Source: Candidatus Moraniibacteriota bacterium
GTDB taxonomy: Bacteria; Patescibacteriota; Minisyncoccia; Moranbacterales; UBA2206
NCBI GenBank assembly: GCA_003543115.1
Contig: DPJH01000022.1
Coordinates: 1-5,659 of the forward strand
Length of the DNA stretch: 5,659 nt
Direction of reading: 5' to 3'
Shown here: positions 1 through 4,984 of the stretch, piece after piece
Layout of the letters: each line of letters opens with the position of its first letter
How positions within the stretch are numbered: the stretch's first letter is position 1
The notes under the pieces: model-generated
The model's input: only the letters and a program-made list of their open reading frames with translations
Database searches by the model: none
Told to the model about the DNA's origin: nothing
Position numbers and translations under genes: made by a program

Positions 1-6
1 AACCAA

Positions 7-35
7 TTGACAAAATCAATCAATATCCCTATTAT
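7..35 (+). promoter_or_regulatory. sigma70-like promoter of dapB
   Basis: A TTGACA box (7-12) lies 17 bp upstream of a TATTAT box (30-35). This is a near-consensus housekeeping promoter and predicts a transcript start near 42 with a 5' leader of about 74 nt before the dapB start codon. The leader is AT-rich. I see no hairpin in it, and it is too short for a lysine riboswitch. Confidence 0.75.
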
Positions 36-115
36 TTATTCAAATTATTAATCATTCTTGATCTTTAATTTAGGCGATTATTTTCATTCATTCAACGAAA
101 TGGAGGTAGAAGAAA

Positions 116-928
116 ATGTTTTCAGTCATGATCAACGGACTCCCGGGAAGAATGGCCAGCCTGCTAGCATATGCCATCTCAGTACGCGATGGCTTTCAGG
201 TAATCCATGAATCTTTGACTGGTCCGGACACCACACAAAAATATTTCGAAGACTCGATTCGCTTGCACAAACCCACGTTTCACGAAGCCGTTTTGAAAAA
301 GCTGGCCTCGGATTTTAGGGACAGCTTGATCGCTATCGACTTTACCCATCCTGACGGAATCATGAAAAATACCCAACTCTATTGCGAAAACAGGATACCT
401 TTCATCATGGGAACCACCGGCGGCAAGCGTAATGAACTTTTCAGGATAGTCGAGGAATCAGAAATACCGGCTGTCATTTCTCCAAACATGTCAGCTCCAA
501 TCGTCATGCTGATGGACATGTTCGAGTATGCTGCCGACAATTATCCCGGAGCCATCCACGGATGGGAAATCCGGATCGTCGAAAGCCACCAAGCCGGAAA
601 GAAAGATGTCAGCGGAACCGCAATAGCTGTCGGAGAAATTTTGAAATTGATGGGCGTCAAATATTCATTGGAAAACATCAGATCGGTCCGGGACGCAATC
701 GAGCAGCGCCTCATGGGTATTCCGGCCGACGCCCTTGGGGGACATGGCTGGCATGAATACTCCCTCGTCTCCCCTGACGGAAATGTGCAACTTAGATTCA
801 AGCACAATGTCAACGGACGAAGTACCTATGTCGACGGCACTCTCATGGCCTTGGATTTCCTGGCAGTCAAGAAGGAACAGGGCTTCAAAGGGGTCTGCTT
901 TTCCATGACAGACGTGATTCGGGGCTAA
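116..928 (+). CDS. dapB: 4-hydroxy-tetrahydrodipicolinate reductase, plant-type
   Basis: DapB reduces hydroxy-tetrahydrodipicolinate to tetrahydrodipicolinate with NAD(P)H in the cytosol. This is the second step of the diaminopimelate/lysine branch, feeding cell wall and protein synthesis. The 270 residues cover the whole family length. An N-terminal Rossmann fold has the nucleotide loop GLPGRM (8-13) and the GTTGG turn (99-103). The catalytic segment ESHQAGKKDVSGT (156-168) supplies the His158 general acid/base, Lys162 and the substrate-binding SGT. GHGWHEY (209-215) and FKHNVNGRSTY (228-238) follow. The ESHQxxK pattern (bacterial enzymes usually have HHxxK), the missing Pro before SGT, VISPNM (120-125) and the DVIR end are what I know from the plant-type subgroup. 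The start is supported by GGAGG at 102-106, 9 nt upstream; an in-frame ATG at 128 is too far from it. The gene is monocistronic, with its own promoter and terminator, and no other lysine gene lies in the window. The enzyme assignment is firm; the subgroup assignment rests on recalled motifs. Confidence 0.93.
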   Translation: MFSVMINGLPGRMASLLAYAISVRDGFQVIHESLTGPDTTQKYFEDSIRLHKPTFHEAVLKKLASDFRDSLIAIDFTHPDGIMKNTQLYCENRIPFIMGTTGGKRNELFRIVEESEIPAVISPNMSAPIVMLMDMFEYAADNYPGAIHGWEIRIVESHQAGKKDVSGTAIAVGEILKLMGVKYSLENIRSVRDAIEQRLMGIPADALGGHGWHEYSLVSPDGNVQLRFKHNVNGRSTYVDGTLMALDFLAVKKEQGFKGVCFSMTDVIRG

Positions 929-955
929 GATCGCCCAGCTCCAAAAATGTAGCCC

Positions 956-986
956 AGAGGATTCGCAAGGATCCTCTTTTTATTTT
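956..986 (+). terminator. intrinsic terminator of dapB
   Basis: A perfect 7-bp stem AGAGGAT/ATCCTCT (956-962 and 971-977) with an 8-nt loop is followed directly by a T-rich tract (TTTTTATTTTT). It lies 27 nt after the dapB stop. Confidence 0.85.
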
Positions 987-1046
987 TAAAAATATTTCGA
1001 TACTCGCCTTCTGCCATTCCCCCGCTAAGCAACTTACTCCTTACAT

Positions 1047-1058
1047 TGCTACGTAGCA
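1047..1058. repeat. 12-bp perfect palindrome upstream of a promoter
   Basis: TGCTACGTAGCA is fully self-complementary. It lies about 34 bp upstream of the -35 box at 1092, in the stretch between the dapB terminator and the next promoter that otherwise shows nothing. It could be an operator for a dimeric regulator or chance; no second copy is present in the window. Confidence 0.3.
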
Positions 1059-1091
1059 GGGCTATTTTTCAAAATTTAGATAAATTACTTA

Positions 1092-1120
1092 TTGACTTTA
1101 GACAAAACTTTTTTTAGAAT
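1092..1120 (+). promoter_or_regulatory. sigma70-like promoter of the 104-residue gene
   Basis: TTGACT (1092-1097), a 17-bp spacer and TAGAAT (1115-1120) form a strong promoter with a predicted start near 1127. This places the in-frame TTG at 1129 at the very 5' end of the message, with no room for a ribosome site, and so favours the ATG at 1192 as the true start. Confidence 0.75.
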
Positions 1121-1191
1121 TAACTAACTTGAAAATCAAGCAACGTTTCTTACCCAATCCTATCCTCACTATATCCAAAAGGAGCAGCAGA

Positions 1192-1506
1192 ATGACATTA
1201 CCCACCATCACCCTGCCCGACAATCACCCTCGAAGACAAATGCTCGAAAGGAAACTGGAAGAATACCGGGGAAGACTGGATCCATCCAAGCCTCCGGCAT
1301 TTCATATGGCAACCATTTGCCGGATCGCCATTCTGGAAGCTCTCTTGCGGGACAATGGAGTTGACGCTCAAGTGTTGTCCGAGGTGCTCACCGAGACGTA
1401 TAGAGAATCTTTCGACATCAAAGCCTTCAACACTGCCTGCAATGTCATCATTGACTACTGCAATACTGGCGGCCAGAATGTCTGGGGAGGAACTGGACTC
1501 GAATAG
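1192..1506 (+). CDS. hypothetical protein, 104 residues
   Basis: I do not recognise this protein. The start is ATG 1192 because AAAAGGAG (1177-1184) sits 7 nt upstream; a longer frame from TTG 1129 has no ribosome site and begins about where transcription starts. The chain is soluble with no signal peptide or membrane segment. It has a basic, proline-containing N-terminus (1-35), then probable helices at about 15-28, 39-54, 58-72 and 76-90, and a glycine-rich tail (NTGGQNVWGGTGLE, 91-104). Three cysteines (43, 83, 90) form no obvious metal motif. It is monocistronic, with its own promoter and a strong terminator. A full transcription unit plus a good ribosome site argue it is a real gene. The small all-helical form could suit a regulator or binding protein, but nothing visible decides this. 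Confidence 0.8.
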   Translation: MTLPTITLPDNHPRRQMLERKLEEYRGRLDPSKPPAFHMATICRIAILEALLRDNGVDAQVLSEVLTETYRESFDIKAFNTACNVIIDYCNTGGQNVWGGTGLE

Positions 1507-1526
1507 GTCGGAGCAAATCCTCAGTC

Positions 1527-1560
1527 GCCTCGGTCATCCGCACATGACCGAGGCTTTTTT
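1527..1560 (+). terminator. strong intrinsic terminator
   Basis: A perfect 11-bp stem GCCTCGGTCAT/ATGACCGAGGC (1527-1537 and 1544-1554) with a 6-nt loop is followed by seven T's from 1555. It lies 20 nt after the stop of the 104-residue gene. The convergent gap from here to 1687 shows no gene and no clear signal. Confidence 0.93.
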
Positions 1561-1687
1561 ATTTTTCAGCGCATAATAAAAAACGATCATGAGACCATTT
1601 TTATTTCTTAGTACTTCTAAATATATGCCAAAATATGACGACCGCATTTTTTTGGAACAACGCTGCAATTAAACTTCATAGCACCAT

Positions 1688-1726
1688 AAAAAAAATACGA
1701 CCCGCTCACATTTGTGATTGGGTCGT
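1688..1726 (-). terminator. intrinsic terminator, repeat copy 1
   Basis: Read on the minus strand, ACGACCC (1720-1726) pairs with GGGTCGT (1697-1703). The stem continues through a G-U pair and a mismatch into a 4-bp TCAC/GTGA apex with a 4-nt loop. A run of eight T's follows (A's at 1688-1695 on the plus strand). It ends the 249-residue gene, about 27 nt after its stop. It is nearly identical to the terminator at 2746-2785. Confidence 0.9.
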
Positions 1727-1752
1727 TGTTACAGAGAGTGTTCTCCCCTTTG

Positions 1753-2502
1753 TCATGCTAACTGAGTGCAACTTTCTTTCAGCCTCAACATTATCACTGA
1801 TCTCAAAGGACAATTCTCGGAAGTACTGTTCAGCAAAGTTATCCAGTTTTCCAAAGAGGTTTTGAGTTTTGAAAACTTGGAAATAATCAGTGCTCGAACA
1901 AACAAATTCCGGAAGTGATATTTTTTTGCATAACACAAATTCTCGAAAGACACTATCGTCTTGTCAGATCTCCTCACAATTTTTTGAGTGAAATCTGATT
2001 GTTCGCCCCCACATTTTTTCAACGCTTGCAGACAAAGTTCGAATGTGATGCAAAGTTTGAGAATCTTTTGTTCCGCCCGCTCTTTCAGAATCAAATTCTC
2101 TCCGATGTTTTCTCTGGCAAAAAACACATCATCAATATTATCTGCAGCATCAATGAGGTTTTCCAAAATCTGACACTGCCTTTTTTCAATTGGCGTACTT
2201 TTTGTGAAAAGAAAGCGCCAATCGGCTGAGGTTTTAGCGGTGATGAACATCTTTTCAAGGATGAGCACTCTGACATCAAAATAATTCCTATACGTCAATC
2301 GCTCGTATGTTCCTCGCCAATCAGCAAAGTCTCCTTGAATACACGACAATCTGGCTAACAAAACATTTTTCAGGGATGAGGTTAGGCAGTCCCATCTGCC
2401 ATAACAATCATTTGGACGCAAGCCATGCCAAACAACATCCATGATCTCACTAGCACTTTCCAGATTTTCTATTGATTTTTGCAATTCAATTGATGTCAGC
2501 AT
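1753..2502 (-). CDS. helical-repeat hypothetical protein, 249 residues
   Basis: I cannot name a family. The protein is soluble and helix-rich, with no signal peptide or membrane segment. An internal repeat of about 31-33 residues is visible: a unit starts ADW at 60-62 and carries VLILEKM (79-85), the next starts ADW at 93-95 and carries CQILENL (110-116), and a degenerate third starts DDVFF at 124-128 with QKILKL (145-150). A further W-centred unit appears at the C-terminus (LENW 217-220). The pattern, W then a hydrophobic helix about 18 residues later, resembles alpha-solenoid repeats of the HEAT/TPR kind and suggests a binding surface rather than an enzyme. Seven cysteines are scattered without a metal motif. 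The start has GGAG at 2511-2514, 8 nt upstream. That site lies partly in a 5-bp hairpin (2509-2523), which may damp translation. It is monocistronic, with a near-perfect promoter and a terminator shared in sequence with its neighbour. Confidence 0.82.
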   Translation of the reverse strand: MLTSIELQKSIENLESASEIMDVVWHGLRPNDCYGRWDCLTSSLKNVLLARLSCIQGDFADWRGTYERLTYRNYFDVRVLILEKMFITAKTSADWRFLFTKSTPIEKRQCQILENLIDAADNIDDVFFARENIGENLILKERAEQKILKLCITFELCLQALKKCGGEQSDFTQKIVRRSDKTIVSFENLCYAKKYHFRNLFVRALIISKFSKLKTSLENWITLLNSTSENCPLRSVIMLRLKESCTQLA

Positions 2503-2508
2503 GACAGA

Positions 2509-2523
2509 ATCTCCTTTTGAGAT
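2509..2523 (-). promoter_or_regulatory. hairpin overlapping the ribosome site of the 249-residue gene
   Basis: On the transcript, ATCTC pairs with GAGAT around a 5-nt AAAAG loop, so the GGAG ribosome site lies half in the loop and half in the 3' arm, 8 nt from the start codon. A 5-bp stem is weak, so a regulatory role is only possible. Confidence 0.35.
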
Positions 2524-2555
2524 GGAATGGAAGATAAAACGAACTACAATTTGAC

Positions 2556-2584
2556 ATTATAGCATATTTTTCATGCCTTGTCAA
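2556..2584 (-). promoter_or_regulatory. consensus extended -10 promoter of the 249-residue gene
   Basis: On the minus strand a perfect TTGACA (2579-2584) is followed by a 17-bp spacer ending in TGC and a perfect TATAAT (2556-2561). Both boxes match consensus exactly and the TGn extension is present. The predicted start is near 2549, giving a leader of about 47 nt. It is the strongest promoter in the window. Confidence 0.9.
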
Positions 2585-2675
2585 ATGATGATCCGCCCCA
2601 CCTGATGTCCTGTTTATGCAGTAAAAAATCCCCAACTTCGTTTTTTATTAGCATGAAGAAGATTTAGCGATAGAC

Positions 2676-2689
2676 GGCGAAATTTCGCC
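2676..2689. repeat. 14-bp perfect palindrome in an intergenic stretch
   Basis: GGCGAAATTTCGCC is perfectly self-complementary and lies between the promoter at 2556-2584 and the terminator at 2746-2785. The rest of 2585-2745 shows no ORF with a ribosome site, only a weak A/T hairpin (about 2621-2649). The palindrome could bind a dimeric protein, but it lies some 90 bp upstream of the -35 box, so this is uncertain. Confidence 0.35.
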
Positions 2690-2745
2690 CATCAATCAAC
2701 TCATCAAAGGATGCCCAAGTTCGCAACTATACTTTATTACAACAT

Positions 2746-2785
2746 AAAAAAACACGACCCTCTCACATTTTGTGATTGGGTCGTG
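2746..2785 (-). terminator. intrinsic terminator, repeat copy 2
   Basis: On the minus strand CACGACCC (2778-2785) pairs with GGGTCGTG (2753-2760). A 2-nt internal mismatch and a TCAC/GTGA apex follow, then seven T's (A's at 2746-2752 on plus). It lies about 20 nt after the stop of the 112-residue gene. It matches the terminator at 1688-1726 in the stem, apex and tail. Confidence 0.9.
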
Positions 2786-2804
2786 GCTGCCAGCGGCAAC
2801 TTTT

Positions 2805-3143
2805 TTAATCCGGGGTCAGTGCGATCATTTTCTGCAAAGCCTCTAATGCAAGTCCTTTATCCATGAGATACATAGCTTGCTGGAAAATGTATTCGGCCTC
2901 CCCTTTTGTATGCGCGTGTTTTTCAAAACATTCACGCAAGATTGCACGGGCCGCATCGACATCATTCCTCTCGCAAGCCGCAAGATAATCGCACACCAGT
3001 TTGTCAGAAGCGTCCGACACCCTATGACGCTCAATTTCTATCGAACCCGGTTCGATATTGTGCGCCTCGGCAATAAGATGCGGCGGCACAAAAATTCTCA
3101 ACGATATCCTTGTACAATCTTTCCAGTCCTTCGGGATTTCCAT
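2805..3143 (-). CDS. hypothetical protein, 112 residues, possible TPR-like end
   Basis: I do not recognise a family. It is a soluble, acidic protein. Residues 10-42 look like a short strand-rich part (TRISLRIFVPP, 11-21, and SIEIERHRV, 34-42). Residues 45-112 look all helical, with alternating helices at about 46-58, 61-74, 80-95 and 97-109. The end, ALEALQKMIALTPD (99-112), has the small-residue spacing and terminal Pro typical of a TPR or Sel1-like helix pair, and its ALQKM resembles the LEKM part of the repeat in the neighbouring 249-residue protein. The start is supported by AGGAGG (3148-3153), only 4 nt from ATG, slightly tight. It has its own promoter and a terminator nearly identical to that of the next gene downstream. 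It could be a scaffold or adaptor; confidence in the gene is good, in any function none. Confidence 0.8.
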   Translation of the reverse strand: MEIPKDWKDCTRISLRIFVPPHLIAEAHNIEPGSIEIERHRVSDASDKLVCDYLAACERNDVDAARAILRECFEKHAHTKGEAEYIFQQAMYLMDKGLALEALQKMIALTPD

Positions 3144-3202
3144 AGATCCTCCTCTTCATATTATTTTTTGACGAAAACAGCTATCCGCATAAAAGACAAT
3201 AC

Positions 3203-3231
3203 ATACTAACAAAAATCAGGATGCTTGTCAA
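3203..3231 (-). promoter_or_regulatory. extended -10 promoter of the 112-residue gene
   Basis: On the minus strand TTGACA (3226-3231), a 17-bp spacer ending in TGT and TAGTAT (3203-3208) form a strong promoter. The predicted start is near 3196, about 52 nt before the start codon. The stretch between it and the terminator ending at 3431 is AT-rich and I see no gene in it. Confidence 0.8.
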
Positions 3232-3387
3232 TCATTCCATCGTGAGAAAATTCTATTTTTTTGAATACCAAAGCTTTGAAGCAGAAGATTTCATAAAATA
3301 TTCATATTTATTCAAACAACCTCCCCATTTTCTAAGCTACCTCACGAGCGATGCGGAAATCATTCTTCTCAATAATATATTTCCATA

Positions 3388-3429
3388 ATAAAATAATAAA
3401 GCCGCCAGCTTGGTTCAACTGACGGCTTT
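3388..3429 (-). terminator. intrinsic terminator of the three-gene operon
   Basis: AAAGCCG (3398-3404) pairs with CGGCTTT (3423-3429). After one mismatch the stem continues as CAG/CTG and TTG/CAA around a 3-nt loop. On the minus strand a T-rich tail follows the stem. The plus-strand side also has five T's, so it could act in both directions, but no plus-strand gene reads into it. It lies 12 nt after the stop of the DGLHR-motif gene. Confidence 0.9.
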
Positions 3430-3441
3430 TTGTTGCTGTTG

Positions 3442-4017
3442 CTATTTGGAATTCATTCGAATTCCGCCGGTTCCGGGAAGATCACGATAGAGATTGCGAT
3501 ATCCTTCTCTATATTTCTTCTTTTCAAAAGAATTTTCCGGAACTTCCTGCCTGATTCGAATTTCGGACCATTCGTTAGGCAGAGCATACGCTTCGACTGA
3601 CGCATTTTTCACCACCATCACGTTCAAAGGTGATCCGATTGCGTCCGCCACATATGCTCGGTGCAGGCCATCCAGAATAAAATGGATGTCATTTTCGACT
3701 TCGACTACTGGAGGCACGAGCTCTCTCGGATCCTCCTCATTGATTTGGATGACCAAACCAATAGTCAGTTGAAAAATATCATAGCCTTGCCGCAAGAGCT
3801 TCCGATGCAGACTTCGAATGAATGAAAGATTTTTTTCTAGGGCGTAGTAAGAAGTGATTTTAATATCTCGAGGAATAACTTCTTCCAGAGAAATCTGAGC
3901 CTCTTGGTAAGGGAAAATTTCCTTATCATTCAGCAGTGTCACTTTTCTAATCCTGGTCTCAAGATTGCCCACTGCTCCAACTACCTTTACTGCGAAATTT
4001 TCTTCTTCGTGTTTCAT
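3442..4017 (-). CDS. DGLHR-motif protein, ParB/sulfiredoxin-like candidate
   Basis: A 191-residue soluble protein. Its best marker is FILDGLHRAYVADAIG (113-128): a strand, then D116-G117-L118-H119-R120, then a helix, then a second strand (LNVMVV, 131-136). This order resembles the ParB/sulfiredoxin-type fold, where a G-x-H-R or GxxR-like turn binds a phosphate or nucleotide. Members act as CTPases, nucleases, sulfiredoxins or free-serine kinases, so fold membership alone does not give the reaction. Residues 1-60 and 78-95 are strand-rich and 61-77 look helical. The tail is basic and aromatic (KKKYREGYRNLYRDL, 166-180) and ends GTGGIRMNSK, which looks conserved rather than random. It is the last gene of the operon, 87 nt behind the kinase gene. 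Its start and its GGAG site (4026-4029, 8 nt spacing) lie inside the 84-nt repeated leader. A perfect 7-bp inverted repeat, GGAATTC/GAATTCC (3448-3465), sits in its last codons. Confidence 0.85.
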   Translation of the reverse strand: MKHEEENFAVKVVGAVGNLETRIRKVTLLNDKEIFPYQEAQISLEEVIPRDIKITSYYALEKNLSFIRSLHRKLLRQGYDIFQLTIGLVIQINEEDPRELVPPVVEVENDIHFILDGLHRAYVADAIGSPLNVMVVKNASVEAYALPNEWSEIRIRQEVPENSFEKKKYREGYRNLYRDLPGTGGIRMNSK

Positions 4018-4098
4018 GACAACATCTCCATTAAGTCGGATTTATTGCCACGCACTTGGGATGGCTCACGAAGAGCCTACATGGGAAATGGCGTTTTT
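4015..4098 (-). repeat. 84-nt repeated leader, copy A (before DGLHR gene)
   Basis: This element and the one at 4894-4977 differ at only 5 of 84 positions. Both are read in the same sense as the genes, end exactly with the ATG of the next gene and fill nearly the whole intercistronic gap. In the RNA, GGCTC (4073-4077) pairs with GAGCC (4063-4067) around a 5-nt loop. GCCA (4089-4092) can pair with TGGC (4047-4050) to enclose it. The ribosome site GGAG is at 4026-4029. In this copy the upstream ATG at 4080-4082 is followed at once by TAG, so the leader does not encode a conserved peptide. Possible roles are a cis-acting RNA (ligand or protein binding), a cleavage or processing site, or a translation-initiation module. 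It matches no riboswitch class I can name. Confidence 0.8.
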
Positions 4099-4104
4099 TT
4101 TGTT

Positions 4105-4896
4105 TTACCCTGAAATCACCATATGGTCACAGGGGTATTCGGGAAAATCGATCTCGTCCAGTCGCTCCTGAAAATGAGGCGAAAAGGCGAGATTGTAGCC
4201 GAACAGCTTTTCAGTCACAATCGGCACTAATTTTAGGACAATTTGCTCGAACGATCTGCTTGTGTCAAAAACGACGCATCGTTCTTGCCCCAAAATATCC
4301 GGGAGGCGCAGAAATGCATCTTGTATCCTTCGCTTTTTTTCATAGGAAGCCTGGATATCAACTGCTCCACCACTCATAACAGTGGACATTTTGCCAGCTA
4401 CTCCGCGCACTACTTTGCTCACCCTCTTGTCTACCCGCTCAACAGCCAATTCTATCGGACAAGTCAATATCACATGCAGATCCGGCTCAAAAACGCCTTT
4501 CTCTTGATGCATCCGATAGATCTCATCCGGCGCCAATCCATTTAATGACTGATAGGCCATATTAGTGGGCGTCCAACGATCGATAAACAAAAGCTCTACA
4601 TCGGTTTGGATAGAAAGCATCGGTATGAAAGTTCTGGAAATGTACGCTCGATCAGAAGAAGCGGTGTTTGTAAATTCCACGTCTTCCTTAAGACTGCCTC
4701 CATCGCAACCCGTCAACCTGAGGCTTTCCACTCTTTCAGCTAACCGCTCTCTTTCGGGAGCAATCAGATTTTCTGAAAACCCGGCGACTTTTTTTCTCTC
4801 CATGGTTTTGAAATAACCCATCAGCAATCTCATTATCTGAGATTTACCGGTTCCAGAAATGCCGTCAAAACTCACTGCTTTCATTCTTTTTTCCAT
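4105..4896 (-). CDS. thymidylate-kinase-like P-loop nucleotide kinase
   Basis: A 263-residue cytosolic P-loop protein of the thymidylate/deoxynucleoside kinase group, which transfers the gamma-phosphate of ATP to a nucleoside or nucleotide. Visible are a Walker A loop GISGTGKS (12-19) after a first strand (AVSF, 7-10), then the DRW motif FIDRWTPTNMAYQ (104-116), matching the DR(Y/W)...AYQ substrate-binding turn of thymidylate kinases. The strand and helix HVILTCPIELAVERVDKR (141-158) match the segment just before the lid, and the Arg/Lys-rich stretch 158-190 would be the lid. It differs from canonical Tmk: it is about 50 residues longer, there is no Arg in the P-loop, there is an unusual Gly/Ser-rich lid (GVAGKMSTVMSGG, 165-177), and an extra C-terminal tail (about 232-263). 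The substrate is therefore uncertain: dTMP, another dNMP, a deoxynucleoside or a modified nucleotide. The start ATG 4896 has GGAG at 4905-4908, 8 nt upstream; a second ATG at codon 5 would have poor spacing. It is the middle gene of the operon, flanked on both sides by the repeated leader. Confidence 0.88.
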   Translation of the reverse strand: MEKRMKAVSFDGISGTGKSQIMRLLMGYFKTMERKKVAGFSENLIAPERERLAERVESLRLTGCDGGSLKEDVEFTNTASSDRAYISRTFIPMLSIQTDVELLFIDRWTPTNMAYQSLNGLAPDEIYRMHQEKGVFEPDLHVILTCPIELAVERVDKRVSKVVRGVAGKMSTVMSGGAVDIQASYEKKRRIQDAFLRLPDILGQERCVVFDTSRSFEQIVLKLVPIVTEKLFGYNLAFSPHFQERLDEIDFPEYPCDHMVISG

Positions 4897-4977
4897 GACA
4901 ATATCTCCATTAAGTTGGATTTATTGCCACGCACTTGGGATGGCTCATGAAGAACCGACATGGGAAATGGCGTTTTT
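4894..4977 (-). repeat. 84-nt repeated leader, copy B (before kinase gene)
   Basis: Second copy of the element at 4015-4098, here between the 151-residue gene (which stops at 4985) and the kinase gene. The hairpin arms are GGTTC (4952-4956) and GAGCC (4942-4946): the C-to-U change from copy A turns a G-C pair into a G-U pair and keeps the stem. A second change falls in the loop, a third just outside the stem. The 25 nt between the hairpin and the ribosome-site region (4917-4941) are unchanged. The remaining two changes flank the ribosome site (GGAG, 4905-4908). I see no convincing promoter inside the element, so it is more likely a feature of the mRNA than a transcription start. Confidence 0.8.
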
Positions 4978-4984
4978 AGATATT

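Noticed and set aside
42..115. Lysine riboswitch before dapB
   Set aside because: The leader is only about 74 nt and AT-rich with no strong stems; the lysine riboswitch is far longer.
541..813. Minus-strand 90-codon ORF opposite dapB
   Set aside because: Shadow of a strongly conserved enzyme gene, with no ribosome site or promoter of its own.
1129..1506. Longer version of the 104-residue gene starting at TTG 1129
   Set aside because: The promoter at 1092-1120 predicts transcription starting near 1127, leaving no ribosome site, while ATG 1192 has AAAAGGAG at ideal spacing.
1999..2229. Plus-strand ORFs inside the 249-residue gene
   Set aside because: Antisense shadows without ribosome sites; the minus-strand frame has a full promoter, ribosome site and terminator.
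4881..4961. Upstream ORF of 26 codons in leader copy B, overlapping the kinase start
   Set aside because: In the other copy the same ATG is followed at once by TAG, and there is no ribosome site for it, so a peptide is not conserved. The conserved part looks like RNA structure instead.
4015..4977. CRISPR-like or mobile-element repeat
   Set aside because: There are only two copies, spaced by a whole gene, with no terminal inverted repeats, transposase or target-site duplication.
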